Below, piece by piece: positions 6,301-13,178 of a stretch of DNA of 17,397 nt. This DNA is from CAYSUS01 sp964434165 (GTDB lineage Bacteria > Planctomycetota > Planctomycetia > Pirellulales > Thermoguttaceae): assembly GCA_964434165.1 (NCBI GenBank), contig CAYSUS010000133.1:1-17397 (forward strand), given 5' to 3'. The first letter of the stretch is position 1, and each line of letters opens with the position of its first letter. The translations under genes and the position numbers were made by a program. The notes under the pieces are model-generated. The model was not told the origin of the DNA. It saw nothing but the letters and a program-made list of their open reading frames with translations, and did no database searches.

Positions 6301-7401
6301 GTCCTCCGTTTCGACCTTCGAAGTCGCCGCCGGCGCGGCCGGCGCGGCCGGCGCCGGGGCTTCGTTCTCGCCGGTCTTGCGCTTCAGCCGCGCCGCGCCG
6401 CGGCTGAGCTTGTCGAGCGCCTTGGAGCGGAGAAACGCCCGGGCCTTTTCCTCCTTCTTGAGGAACGCGTCCCAGAAGGCGATGGCGGCCGTCTTGACGT
6501 AGAGGCGGTGGTCGGCCCGGTCGGGCCCGGCCCCGCGGAAGGCCCCGCCGCCCACGATCCCGCCGAAGCCGTGCCACGCCTCGTCGATCACCAGCGCGTA
6601 CTTGTCGCCCGGCGAGGCGTGCTCGAACGGGTCGAGCCGCCACTGCCAGTCCTGGCCGCCGCGTCCGAGGTCCCGCGTGCCGGTGATCACCAGGTAGGGG
6701 CGCCGGATGTCCTTCCAGGAGTCCTCGTCCAGCCCGGCCGAGGCGGCCCCCACGCCCTGGGGCGAAAGCAGGAGGAAGGCCGCCGGCCGCGGGTCGGCGT
6801 GGCTCTCGCGGGCGCCCAACAGGCCGGTCGTCGCGGCCCCGGCCACGAGCTGCGCGGTGTGGGCGCCGAAGGAGTGCCCGCCCACGCCCACGGTCTGGCG
6901 GTCCATCTTGCCCGAGAGCGCGGGGACCTGCTTCTCGATCGCCTCCAGCGAGTCCAGCAGAAACGCCACGTCGCGCGGCCGGTTGCGCCAGTCGGTAAAC
7001 ACGCCGACGTCCCGGGCGGACTTCTCCCCGAACGCCCGCGAGTCGGAGTGGTTGGCCTGGAGGCACACGTAGCCGTGGCTGGCCCAGTGCCGCGCCAGGG
7101 GCTGGTACATGTCCTTGGTGCCCGTGGCCCCGTGCGACCAGACGATCACCGGATAGGGGCCTTTGCCCTTGGGATACGTGACGCGGATCGTCAGGTCCTT
7201 CTTCCGCTTCCCGTCGCGGAGCGTGAGCGACTCCACGGCGGCGACGTCCAGCGGCCCGTCCTCGGCCTTGTAGGCCGCGGCCGATTGCTCCCTCTCTGCG
7301 GAGTGCGTCTTTGCTCCTGGGCCCGCGCCGGCGAGCATGCCACTCGCCGCGACTACCAACAGCACCCAACGCGTCGTCATCGCCATCTCTCTCGTCCCCA
7401 T
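3400..7401 (-). CDS. Secreted four-module hydrolase: two alpha/beta hydrolases, a serine beta-lactamase/esterase, and a degenerate alpha/beta hydrolase
   Basis: This 1333-residue protein (numbered from the ATG at 7401) carries four hydrolase modules in one frame. A signal peptide (RWVLLVVAASGMLAGAG, about 11-27) indicates export. Module 1 (about 50-335) is an alpha/beta hydrolase with GHSFG (Ser177), Asp244 and His277. Module 2 (about 360-645) has GQCAG, so Cys491 replaces Ser, with Asp561 and His597, as in dienelactone hydrolases. Module 3 (about 688-1015) is a class C beta-lactamase-type serine hydrolase with SASK (Ser735, Lys738) and YSG (Tyr822). Module 4 (about 1052-1320) closely matches module 1 but has Leu1169, Thr1235 and Asn1269 where the triad should be, so it is probably inactive. 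A Pro-Ala linker (about 348-360) joins modules 1 and 2. ATG 7380 (M8) has a better-placed GAGAGAG ribosome site and may be the true start. The gene follows the sulfatase by 207 bp on the same strand, suggesting shared use on a sulfated, ester-decorated substrate. The substrate is unknown. Confidence 0.9.
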   Translation of the reverse strand: MGTREMAMTTRWVLLVVAASGMLAGAGPGAKTHSAEREQSAAAYKAEDGPLDVAAVESLTLRDGKRKKDLTIRVTYPKGKGPYPVIVWSHGATGTKDMYQPLARHWASHGYVCLQANHSDSRAFGEKSARDVGVFTDWRNRPRDVAFLLDSLEAIEKQVPALSGKMDRQTVGVGGHSFGAHTAQLVAGAATTGLLGARESHADPRPAAFLLLSPQGVGAASAGLDEDSWKDIRRPYLVITGTRDLGRGGQDWQWRLDPFEHASPGDKYALVIDEAWHGFGGIVGGGAFRGAGPDRADHRLYVKTAAIAFWDAFLKKEEKARAFLRSKALDKLSRGAARLKRKTGENEAPAPAAPAAPAATSKVETEDADWHDAKRDRTVPVRIYAPRLAENEGRLPAIVFSHGGGESREAFAYLGTHWAAHGYLVVFLTHRGSDRKAFEERGMRGLGSIRDFHLRPEDVRFVLDRLLSSDPGSKLLAGRVDPHRAAVAGQCAGSTTALAMVGLRVHLPEKKNVTFADPRFRCAVAMSPQMAAGRLGGDVGLHEKSWAEIRAPTMVVTGTRDFLWIPAVRRDRSWIRKPYDGLPPGEKYLVEIEGAEHNAFTDSEPYYPAGKRDPRHHGWIQKATTAFFDAHLKGDRQAAAWLRDGGLQKETEGACRQENKLGAKQSAAASGGPTTPKGDDGPQAGLDFTPVDEFLEKSLDRMGGGCCMLLIQGDRVVYRKAFGTFTLDTVVPIASASKWISGGVVMALVDEGKIALDDPASKYLPGFRGKKAKMTVRQMFSHTHGLPAAPTPHRNTRLTMAEAADQIAEIPLEFDPGTALLYSGSGMQAAGRICEIATGNKWVEIFEEEIAGPLEMENTHYDAFGRTENPNVAGSVATSVDDYGNFLRMVLGRGVFEGRRVLSERAVETMLTNQTGDVPIRRSACQPYVDLDPEFAESRYGVGCWLERIDPETGLAAEATSAGAFGCVPFVDRQRNIAGVFLPRHRSLKLNSQWQPYNDTAAVFLELRPIIRKVFDAAKSSSQKSAEPRVDAPVDENAQSAGAAPGPHRAESIDPVTLQDAKRDKRLQVRVTYPAANGPHPVIVFSHFVGGAREDYRPLVEHWVSHGYVCLQADHSDSRSAAERGPRLDWRNRAEDMRLVLDSLEAIEGRSPALRGKLDRQRIGAGGHLIGAYAASLLVGMKVFPPGDHGEGVSYRDRRVEAALMLSPQGRGQGLTEKSWEGIDRPILVAAGSETVSRRTGNPAEWRTDPYRFASPGRKYLLWIEGLDNAYGGLVIGRQVDPPVAGWIKQATLAFWDAHLKADREARSFLVSKAIRRISGGKARIESSPGKEG
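6331..6358 (-). repeat. 9-bp tandem repeat coding a Pro-Ala interdomain linker
   Basis: Three copies, the last imperfect, of CGGCGCGGC (plus strand) encode the PAAPAAPAA linker between modules 1 and 2 of the poly-hydrolase. A nine-base unit keeps the frame, so linker length could vary by three residues per repeat slippage. Confidence 0.6.
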
Positions 7402-7608
7402 TCATGGGATTCTGTTCCGGGCCCACGGCCCTGGAGGGGGGAACCGTCCAGGACCCTTCTGTCTTCGGCGACCGTCGGCCCGGCGCGCCAGCGCGCGCCG
7501 CCGCCCAGGAGAGTAACTGCGATTCCCCGGGCGGACAGGACGGCAGCATGTCCGGTCTCCGGGCCGGCACGGATGGGCCGGGGGCGGCTCGGGCGGACGC
7601 TGCCGGCG

Positions 7609-9111
7609 TCAGAACTTCGGCGGCTTCCAGTCGGGAATGCCTTCGCCGGCAAGCTGCTTCTCGTAGAGCACGAAGAAGGGCCGCTCCGCGGCCAGGGGCA
7701 CGTCCTCGTTGACCATCAGCGGCCGGGTCTCGGCCCACCAGGCGTCGTAGGCCTCGCGCATCGCCGCCACAACCTTCGGGTGCCGGTCGATGACATTGGT
7801 CGTTTCGCCCGGGTCGGCCTCGATGTCGTAGAGCTCGCGGTTGTTCACGAGGCGGAACCGCTCGTTGCGCACGGCGCAGCCGGCGTACTTGGAATCGTCC
7901 GGATCGGATCCCTTCTTCCAACGGCCGCGGTGGACGAACAGGTAGCGGTCTTCCCACCTGGCGTCCGGCTTCTCCAGCAGGGGCACCAGCGACCGGCCGT
8001 CGATCTTCTGGGCCTTTTCGGGCACCTTGGCGCCGGCCAGCTCGACCAGCGTGGGGAAGAGGTCGATGTGGGCGGCCAGGGCGGCCACGTCGCGTCCCTC
8101 GGGCAGCACGCCCCTCCACCGCCAGAACGCCGGCACGCGCGTGCCGCCCTCGTACGGCGAGCCCTTGCCCGCGCGCAGGCCCGCCGTGTGAAGCTCGTAG
8201 CGCTTGCCGTCCTTGTTGGCCATGCGGCTGGCCTGGCCGTTGTCGGTCATGAAGATCACCAACGTATCGTCCCACAGCTTCCACTCGTCGAGCTTCTGCA
8301 TCAGCAGGCCCATGTTGTCGTCGATGTTGACGATCATCCCGTAGCGGCCGGCCGTCTTCTCGTCGAAGCCCGCGTCGAGGAAGGGCTTCTTGTACTTCTC
8401 CGGCGCGATCATCGGCCCGTGCGGGGCGTTGGTGACGAGGTAGGCGAAGAACGGGGCCTTCTCGTCCTTCTTCTTCTTGATCCAGCCCAGCGCCTGCCGG
8501 AAGAACACGTCGGTGCAGAAGCCCCGGGTCTTGACGAACGTGCCGTTGTGGCGGATGACGCAGTCGAAGTAGCGGTTCTCCTGGTTCGGCGGGGCGTCGG
8601 CGCAACTGCACGGATAGGCCTGGCCGATGCCGCCGGCCCCGTGGATGAAGGCCTCATCGAAGCCGCGATGGTGCGGCTGGTACGGCTCCTCGTCGCCCAG
8701 GTGCCACTTGCCGAAGATGCCCGTGGCGTAGCCGGCCCCGCGGAGCACCTCGGCGATGGTCACCGTGTCGAGGGCCATGCGCTCGCGCTCGAGGATCGTG
8801 TGGGTCACGCCGTTTCGGAACTCGTGGCGCCCGCTCAACAGGGCCGACCGCGTGGGCGCGCACGTAGGGCTGACGTGGAAGTCGGTCAGCCGCGTGCTCA
8901 GGGCGTGGAGCCGGTCGAGGTTCGGGGTCTTCATGTCCGGATTGCCCAGGCAGCTCAGGTCGCCCTTGCCCTGGTCGTCGGTCATCACCAGGATCACGTT
9001 CGGCCGGCGCCCGGCCAGGTGGGCGCCCGACTCGGCGGCGGAGCATGTCATCGGCCCGAGGCACGCGGCCCAAAGCGCGGCCAGCGCCCACCACGTTGAC
9101 GGTCTCTTCAT
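7609..9111 (-). CDS. Secreted type I (formylglycine-dependent) sulfatase
   Basis: This 500-residue enzyme of the alkaline-phosphatase-fold S1 sulfatase family hydrolyses sulfate esters, in planctomycetes usually of polysaccharides. A signal peptide covers about 1-25, so it acts outside the cytoplasm. The calcium-site aspartates are in TDDQGKGD (Asp45, Asp46). The active-site signature CAPTRSALLSGRH begins at Cys84, the residue converted to formylglycine, with Arg88 beside it. GKWHLG (Lys135, His137), NAPHGP (His231), FMTDNGQ (Asp290, Asn291) and Lys316 in AGKGSPYEGGTRVP complete the site. The gene is full length and intact. ATG 9111 follows AGAGGG by 8 bases. It lies 207 bp upstream of the poly-hydrolase on the same strand and is likely cotranscribed with it. 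A genuine formylglycine-generating enzyme or anaerobic maturase must be encoded elsewhere, because the FGE-like protein at 11888-13132 lacks the catalytic cysteines. Substrate specificity cannot be read from the sequence. Confidence 0.96.
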   Translation of the reverse strand: MKRPSTWWALAALWAACLGPMTCSAAESGAHLAGRRPNVILVMTDDQGKGDLSCLGNPDMKTPNLDRLHALSTRLTDFHVSPTCAPTRSALLSGRHEFRNGVTHTILERERMALDTVTIAEVLRGAGYATGIFGKWHLGDEEPYQPHHRGFDEAFIHGAGGIGQAYPCSCADAPPNQENRYFDCVIRHNGTFVKTRGFCTDVFFRQALGWIKKKKDEKAPFFAYLVTNAPHGPMIAPEKYKKPFLDAGFDEKTAGRYGMIVNIDDNMGLLMQKLDEWKLWDDTLVIFMTDNGQASRMANKDGKRYELHTAGLRAGKGSPYEGGTRVPAFWRWRGVLPEGRDVAALAAHIDLFPTLVELAGAKVPEKAQKIDGRSLVPLLEKPDARWEDRYLFVHRGRWKKGSDPDDSKYAGCAVRNERFRLVNNRELYDIEADPGETTNVIDRHPKVVAAMREAYDAWWAETRPLMVNEDVPLAAERPFFVLYEKQLAGEGIPDWKPPKF

Positions 9112-9332
9112 CGCGCAATCCCTCTCGTGCTTGCCCGGGATGAACGGCTTCTGCCCGCACCGCGAGTCTGTCCCGGCGGCCGCCGGGCGTCAAGTCCCTG
9201 GGGATCGGGTGTCGGGGCCCGTGCATCGCCCTCGCCGCCGCGAAGCTCCCCGAGCCGGACCCGCGATCGTGAGGGAGCGGAGGGGCCTGGGCGGAGAGAC
9301 CGCCCGCTCGCCCGCGATGCCCTCAACCCCAG

Positions 9333-9358
9333 CCCCTCTCCCGCAGGCGGGAGTGGGG
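9333..9358 (-). terminator. Strong hairpin downstream of the GTPase/GAP1 operon
   Basis: Twelve-base arms with one internal mismatch (CCCC, T-T mismatch, CTCCCGC against GCGGGAG, GGGG) surround a two-base AG centre. It begins 27 bp past the stop of the GAP1-like gene, where a 3' end of the operon is expected. No U-tract follows on the minus strand, so it may be a non-canonical terminator, an mRNA-stabilising hairpin or a copy of a dispersed intergenic palindrome. Confidence 0.5.
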
Positions 9359-9384
9359 AGGCTGCGGTCGTCGCCTGCGCGCGC

Positions 9385-10803
9385 CTACTCGTCGAACAGC
9401 ACGCAGAGCACGTCCAGGGCCGAGGCGGCCCGGGCCGGGTTGCGGATCCCGCTCGGCTCCAGGCATTCCTCCCAGATCGATAGCGCGTAACGAAGGTACT
9501 GCTCGCGCGACTCGGCGACCAGCGCGTCGCCCAGCTCGGCGCGGACCTCCGGCCACAGGTTCTCGAGCTGCTCCTGGCAGGTGGCGTCGCCGCCGATCGC
9601 CTCGAACACCACGTCGTCGAGCAGCTCGAGCTTCTCGAGCACCTCGGGGCTCTCGGGGTCAAGCTGGCGCGAGGGGGCTTTCAGGGTCGGCGCGGCGGAG
9701 GGCTCCTGCGGCCCGCTGCGGGAGGCATGACGGTGGGCGGCGTGCGACCGCGTCAGCCCCTTCTGGTCCTCCTCCGGCGTGCCGGGAAGCGGACGGTCCC
9801 ACGGGGCCGACTCGCCCGGCCCTTCGAGATCGTCGGCGGCCGGGCTGTAGCGGTGCGCCCGGCCCGCCGGGGCCGGGTCGTCCTCGCCGGGACGGGCGTC
9901 GCGGAGGGTCGTGGCGTCGAGCTCCTCGAGCAGTTGCAGGCCCAGGGCGGGCAGGTCGCTCCGCCGCAGCTCAAACCGGCGCTTGGAGAACTGCGTGGCC
10001 AGGAACGACGACCGCCCCGTCTTGAGCACGCGGAGGATCAGCCGCGCCCAGCCGTCGCTCGTCGCCAGTCCGTCGGGCGGATCGCCGTCCAGGTCGAGGA
10101 CCACCGCCCCGGGGCGCTGCGCGATCCGTCGGCGCTCGGCCGGGTCGCTCGGCAGTCCCGCGATTCGATAGGGTCTCTGCGCAGAGAAGCGCAACCCCGT
10201 GCTGAACGAGAACTCGGTGCGGCACTCCGGCGGCAGGCAATTGATCAGCCCCGCCACCAGGTGCACCGCCCCCGGACCGCCCACCAAGGCCAGGGCGTCG
10301 GACTCCAGCGCCGCCTCGACCAGGGCCGCCATCCACTCCGGGCCGGGGTTGGCGGTCAGCCGGGCCAGCAGGCCCGTGTCCACGGCCGCCGCGCGCCCCA
10401 CCAGCGTCAGCGGGGTCAGGTGCCGGGGCACCTCGTCATGCACGCGCAGCGACCCCGCCGCCAGCGCGGCGCGAAGCAGCGCGAAGGGATTGTTCCCGAA
10501 GCGGGCCAGGGCGTCGGGCGGCACGATCAGGCACTGGGTGTAAATACGCGCCCCGCGCCGGCCGCTGTACTCCCGGCCGGCAGGCACGGTGCGGCTGGCG
10601 CAGAAGTTGCCGCTGGGCAGGGGGTGGAAATTGAAGCTCATCGCGTCCGGCCCGCGATCCCAAAGCGAGTCGTGCGAAGGGCACCAGACGGCCAGCTCGC
10701 GGGCGTCTTCGTCCGATACGCCGGGACTGCGCGCGACGATCTGGTAACCGGCCGCCCGGGACGTCTCGGCCGACGTGAATACGGCTTGTTCGATCCGCGT
10801 CAT
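9385..10803 (-). CDS. GAP1-like GTPase-associated protein
   Basis: This 472-residue soluble protein starts IEQAVFTSAETSRAAGYQIV, then ARSPGVSDEDARELAVWC. That is the pattern of the N-terminal type 2 domain of GTPase-associated protein 1 (GAP1-N2), a beta-rich domain defined computationally in GTPase-centred conflict systems. The N-terminal domain spans about 1-135, followed by a helical middle region (about 136-300). Residues 301-380 are a low-complexity, charged, probably disordered linker. The C-terminus (about 385-472) is a compact helical domain (VLEKLELLDDVVFEAIGG through ARAASALDVLCVLFDE). No enzymatic motif is visible, so scaffold, adaptor or GTPase-regulator roles fit best. It is the last gene of the operon, 155 bp after the GTPase stop, a gap long enough for an internal promoter. 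ATG 10803 starts the conserved domain directly; no clear Shine-Dalgarno is seen. The family is called from pattern memory and the biochemical function is unknown. Confidence 0.75.
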   Translation of the reverse strand: MTRIEQAVFTSAETSRAAGYQIVARSPGVSDEDARELAVWCPSHDSLWDRGPDAMSFNFHPLPSGNFCASRTVPAGREYSGRRGARIYTQCLIVPPDALARFGNNPFALLRAALAAGSLRVHDEVPRHLTPLTLVGRAAAVDTGLLARLTANPGPEWMAALVEAALESDALALVGGPGAVHLVAGLINCLPPECRTEFSFSTGLRFSAQRPYRIAGLPSDPAERRRIAQRPGAVVLDLDGDPPDGLATSDGWARLILRVLKTGRSSFLATQFSKRRFELRRSDLPALGLQLLEELDATTLRDARPGEDDPAPAGRAHRYSPAADDLEGPGESAPWDRPLPGTPEEDQKGLTRSHAAHRHASRSGPQEPSAAPTLKAPSRQLDPESPEVLEKLELLDDVVFEAIGGDATCQEQLENLWPEVRAELGDALVAESREQYLRYALSIWEECLEPSGIRNPARAASALDVLCVLFDE

Positions 10804-10958
10804 GGGACTTGCAAGGAAGTTCGCGGTTGCACGGTTTCCAGGTGGGGGGCCCTGACCGGCACCATCGGCGTTTCTGGTACTCTAGCTTATTCGGAAGCGG
10901 CGGGAGTCACGCTGGGGAAGCCCGCTTTCGAGGCGCCCGCGCGCCATCGCTGCGGGGC

Positions 10959-11891
10959 TCAGTCGGGGAGGGCCGTCTTGCGCATCTCCCGAATGCGGTG
11001 GAGGATCCATTCAAAGGGCTCGATGATCCCGTGGGGCTCCACGCGGAGCGGCACCTGCTCCCAGCCGTCGCGGGTCTGGCGCCGGCCGCAGGCCCCGGAC
11101 ACGCCGCTGGCGAAGAACCGGTGGACCCGGAACCGCTCGCGGCATTGCTGCCAGAGACCCGGCGCGTGCGACTGGGCGTAGGCCCCGGGGTCCGCCGCGC
11201 ACTCGTCGCACTGGTCGGCCTTGGAGAAGACGACGGCCACGGGGCGCTGCGCCCAGCCCTTCTCCGGCTCGTCGTACAGCTCGCTGAGATAGCTGACCAG
11301 CTTCATGGTGAAGTAGTTCTGGTCCAGCTCCCCCGTCTGAAGCTCGAGGGAATCGACGAGCACCATGGCGGCCGTGCACTTCTTCAGGAACGCGCGGATC
11401 ACCCGGTACGTGTGGGGATGATCGACCTCCTCGAGCACGGCGTCGCCGGCCATGTCCGGCATGATCAGCTCGGCGTGCGTCTTCTGGCCCGGCCGGCGGA
11501 TCTGGCAGTGGACCCAGTTCCACCGGTCCGGCTCGTTGGGCGTCTTCTCCGGGAACTCGCACCGGGCCAGCGAGGCCACGGTCGTCTGCTGCAAGGTGAT
11601 GGAGAAGGCCCCGCGGGCGAGGAGCTGGAGCCGCTGCGGCTGCCGCGAGAGCATGTCCATCAGCATGCCCAGGTACACGGTCTTGCCCACGCCGCTGGCG
11701 CCCACGATGGCGACCAGCCGGGGCCGGATCTTCTGCGAGCTCGCCTGGTGGGCAAGCGCCATGGGAGCCGAGCAGTTGCGGCAGTACTCGGCATCGACCG
11801 TGTTCTCGCTCTCGCAGATGAAGCAGTTGATCGGCAGCGCGTACTGCGCCAGGCGATAGCTTTCCAGCGGGACGATGACGCCCTTGGTCAT
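10959..11891 (-). CDS. Zinc-ribbon P-loop GTPase of a conflict/signalling operon (double-GTPase 2-like)
   Basis: This 310-residue protein has an N-terminal zinc ribbon (Cys23-x2-Cys26 and Cys37-x2-Cys40) and then a GTPase domain. The P-loop is GASGVGKT (64-71), the G3 motif PDMAGD (Asp146, Gly149), a G4-like motif FSKADQCD (Lys224, Asp226, with Ser instead of Asn or Thr), and a G5-like ASG (261-263). There is no membrane segment. The arrangement matches the GTPases paired with GAP1 proteins, called double-GTPases in domain databases, although only one complete GTPase unit is obvious here. The start ATG overlaps the stop of the FGE-fold gene as ATGA, so translation is probably coupled. Inferred role: a nucleotide-dependent switch between the membrane FGE-fold protein and the GAP1-like partner. 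An ATPase-like activity cannot be excluded because the G4 motif is atypical. Confidence 0.85.
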   Translation of the reverse strand: MTKGVIVPLESYRLAQYALPINCFICESENTVDAEYCRNCSAPMALAHQASSQKIRPRLVAIVGASGVGKTVYLGMLMDMLSRQPQRLQLLARGAFSITLQQTTVASLARCEFPEKTPNEPDRWNWVHCQIRRPGQKTHAELIMPDMAGDAVLEEVDHPHTYRVIRAFLKKCTAAMVLVDSLELQTGELDQNYFTMKLVSYLSELYDEPEKGWAQRPVAVVFSKADQCDECAADPGAYAQSHAPGLWQQCRERFRVHRFFASGVSGACGRRQTRDGWEQVPLRVEPHGIIEPFEWILHRIREMRKTALPD

Positions 11892-13132
11892 GCGGTTACC
11901 TCCTCAACAGCAGCGGGAGGGCTGTCCTCCGGCTCGGGCAGCGGCTCCGGGGCCGAGGTCTTCTTCTCCCTGGCCAGAAGCACGTCGCACACGCCCACCG
12001 CGCAGCGGAAGCCGACGTTCGGCTTCCGCCCCAGCAGGCTTTCCCCGCTCTGGAAGTGGCAAGTCGCCTGGACGTCGAAGTACGTGTCGAAGGCGCCTCC
12101 ACGTAAGCTCTTCATGGGCACGTCGAGGACGACGGGCCCGTTGGGGTGATCGGCCGTGCGGAAGTTGCTGCTCGTCCACTCCCAGACGTTGCCGATCATC
12201 TGGCGGACTCCGCCCACGCTCACCCCTTCGGCGTTCTCGGTGACGGGAACCGTCGTGCCCGGCCCCGAGCCCCACAGGTTGGCGCGGCGGCGGTCCATCG
12301 TGTCGCCCCAGGGGTACTTGCGCTGCATCCGCGAGGTGGCCGAGACCTGGACGGGCCAGCTCGCCGCCTTGACCCACTCGGCGTCGGAGGGGAGCCGCTT
12401 GCCGACCCACCGCGCGTAGGCCGAGGCCTCGTACCAGCTCACGCCCACGACGGGATGGTCCTCCCTGCCGGGCAAGTACCAGCCGTCCTTCCAGGACCTC
12501 GGCCCGGGCTGGCCCGTCGAATCGACGAAGTCCAGCACGGCCGGCAGCACGGCCTCGTCCCACAGGGCCCCCTGCTCGTAGCCCCCGGCGGCGACGAACT
12601 CGAAGTACTGGCGGTTGGTCACCAGGTGGCGGTCGAGGAAGAACCGCTGCACGGCCACCACGCGGCCGCGACTCGCGGCGATCTCCGCGTCGTCCAAGCG
12701 CCCGTCCTCCAGGGCCTCGTCGATCTGGCCCAGCACGACCTCGCCGTCCGGGACCAGGGCCATCGCCTTCTCCAGGGCGTCCAGGGCCTCGGCGAACTGC
12801 GCGTCAACAAGGCTCGCCGCGATCTGCGGGCGCAGCAGCAGCGTGTAACGCCCCTGGGCCAGCATCTGCCGGACCAGGCTCGTCGGGTCGTTCTCCCGCG
12901 CCGGGAAGCGCACCGTGGCCGGCTCCGGCGGCACGGCCAGGTTGGGCTCGCGGGCCGAGGGCGGGGCGACCTCCGGGCGCAGCCGCCAGAGCATGCGGAT
13001 GACCACGTAGCACAGCCCGCATGCCCCCGCCCCGGCCAGGAACATGCTCCGGACCAGCCACCCCAGGGTGACGTTCCATAGCGCCAGAAGCATGGTGGAC
13101 CACAGCACGACGCTTCGTCTTTCAGAAGCCAT
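11888..13132 (-). CDS. Membrane-anchored FGE/SUMF1-fold protein without catalytic cysteines
   Basis: This 414-residue protein has two closely spaced hydrophobic segments near the N-terminus (about 9-25 and 28-48). A helical region follows (about 85-145, including LVRQMLAQGRYTLLLRPQIA) and then an SUMF1/formylglycine-generating-enzyme fold (about 156-380). Fold landmarks are FFLDRHLVTNRQYFEFV, HPVVGVSWYEASAYARWVGK, RLPSDAEWVKAA, GNVWEWTSS (314-322), LRGGAFD and NVGFRCAV. True FGE has two copper-binding cysteines after RGGS; here those positions are Thr350 and about Gln355, so it probably cannot oxidise sulfatase cysteines despite the nearby sulfatase. The C-terminal tail (390-414) is Pro/Glu-rich. 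It is the second gene of a four-gene operon, 46 bp after the coiled-coil gene, and overlaps the GTPase gene. AGGAGA precedes the ATG by about 11 bases. FGE/C-type-lectin-like folds often bind ligands, so a sensor role is inferred. Confidence 0.85.
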   Translation of the reverse strand: MASERRSVVLWSTMLLALWNVTLGWLVRSMFLAGAGACGLCYVVIRMLWRLRPEVAPPSAREPNLAVPPEPATVRFPARENDPTSLVRQMLAQGRYTLLLRPQIAASLVDAQFAEALDALEKAMALVPDGEVVLGQIDEALEDGRLDDAEIAASRGRVVAVQRFFLDRHLVTNRQYFEFVAAGGYEQGALWDEAVLPAVLDFVDSTGQPGPRSWKDGWYLPGREDHPVVGVSWYEASAYARWVGKRLPSDAEWVKAASWPVQVSATSRMQRKYPWGDTMDRRRANLWGSGPGTTVPVTENAEGVSVGGVRQMIGNVWEWTSSNFRTADHPNGPVVLDVPMKSLRGGAFDTYFDVQATCHFQSGESLLGRKPNVGFRCAVGVCDVLLAREKKTSAPEPLPEPEDSPPAAVEEVTA

Positions 13133-13178
13133 GACCGTCGGTTCTCCTGGAGGACCCCCGCCACTTCTCCCTTACCCG

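Noticed and set aside
6331..6358. Tandem repeat as a regulatory or mobile feature
   Set aside because: It lies inside a coding sequence in multiples of three and encodes a Pro-Ala linker, which explains it fully.
5407..9099. 1230-codon open frame on the plus strand
   Set aside because: It is antisense to the poly-hydrolase and sulfatase, which have clear catalytic motifs. Its composition is typical of a shadow frame.
11888..13132. Reading the FGE-fold protein as the activating enzyme for the nearby sulfatase
   Set aside because: The catalytic cysteine pair is absent, and the gene is embedded in the GTPase operon with translational coupling to the GTPase rather than to the sulfatase.
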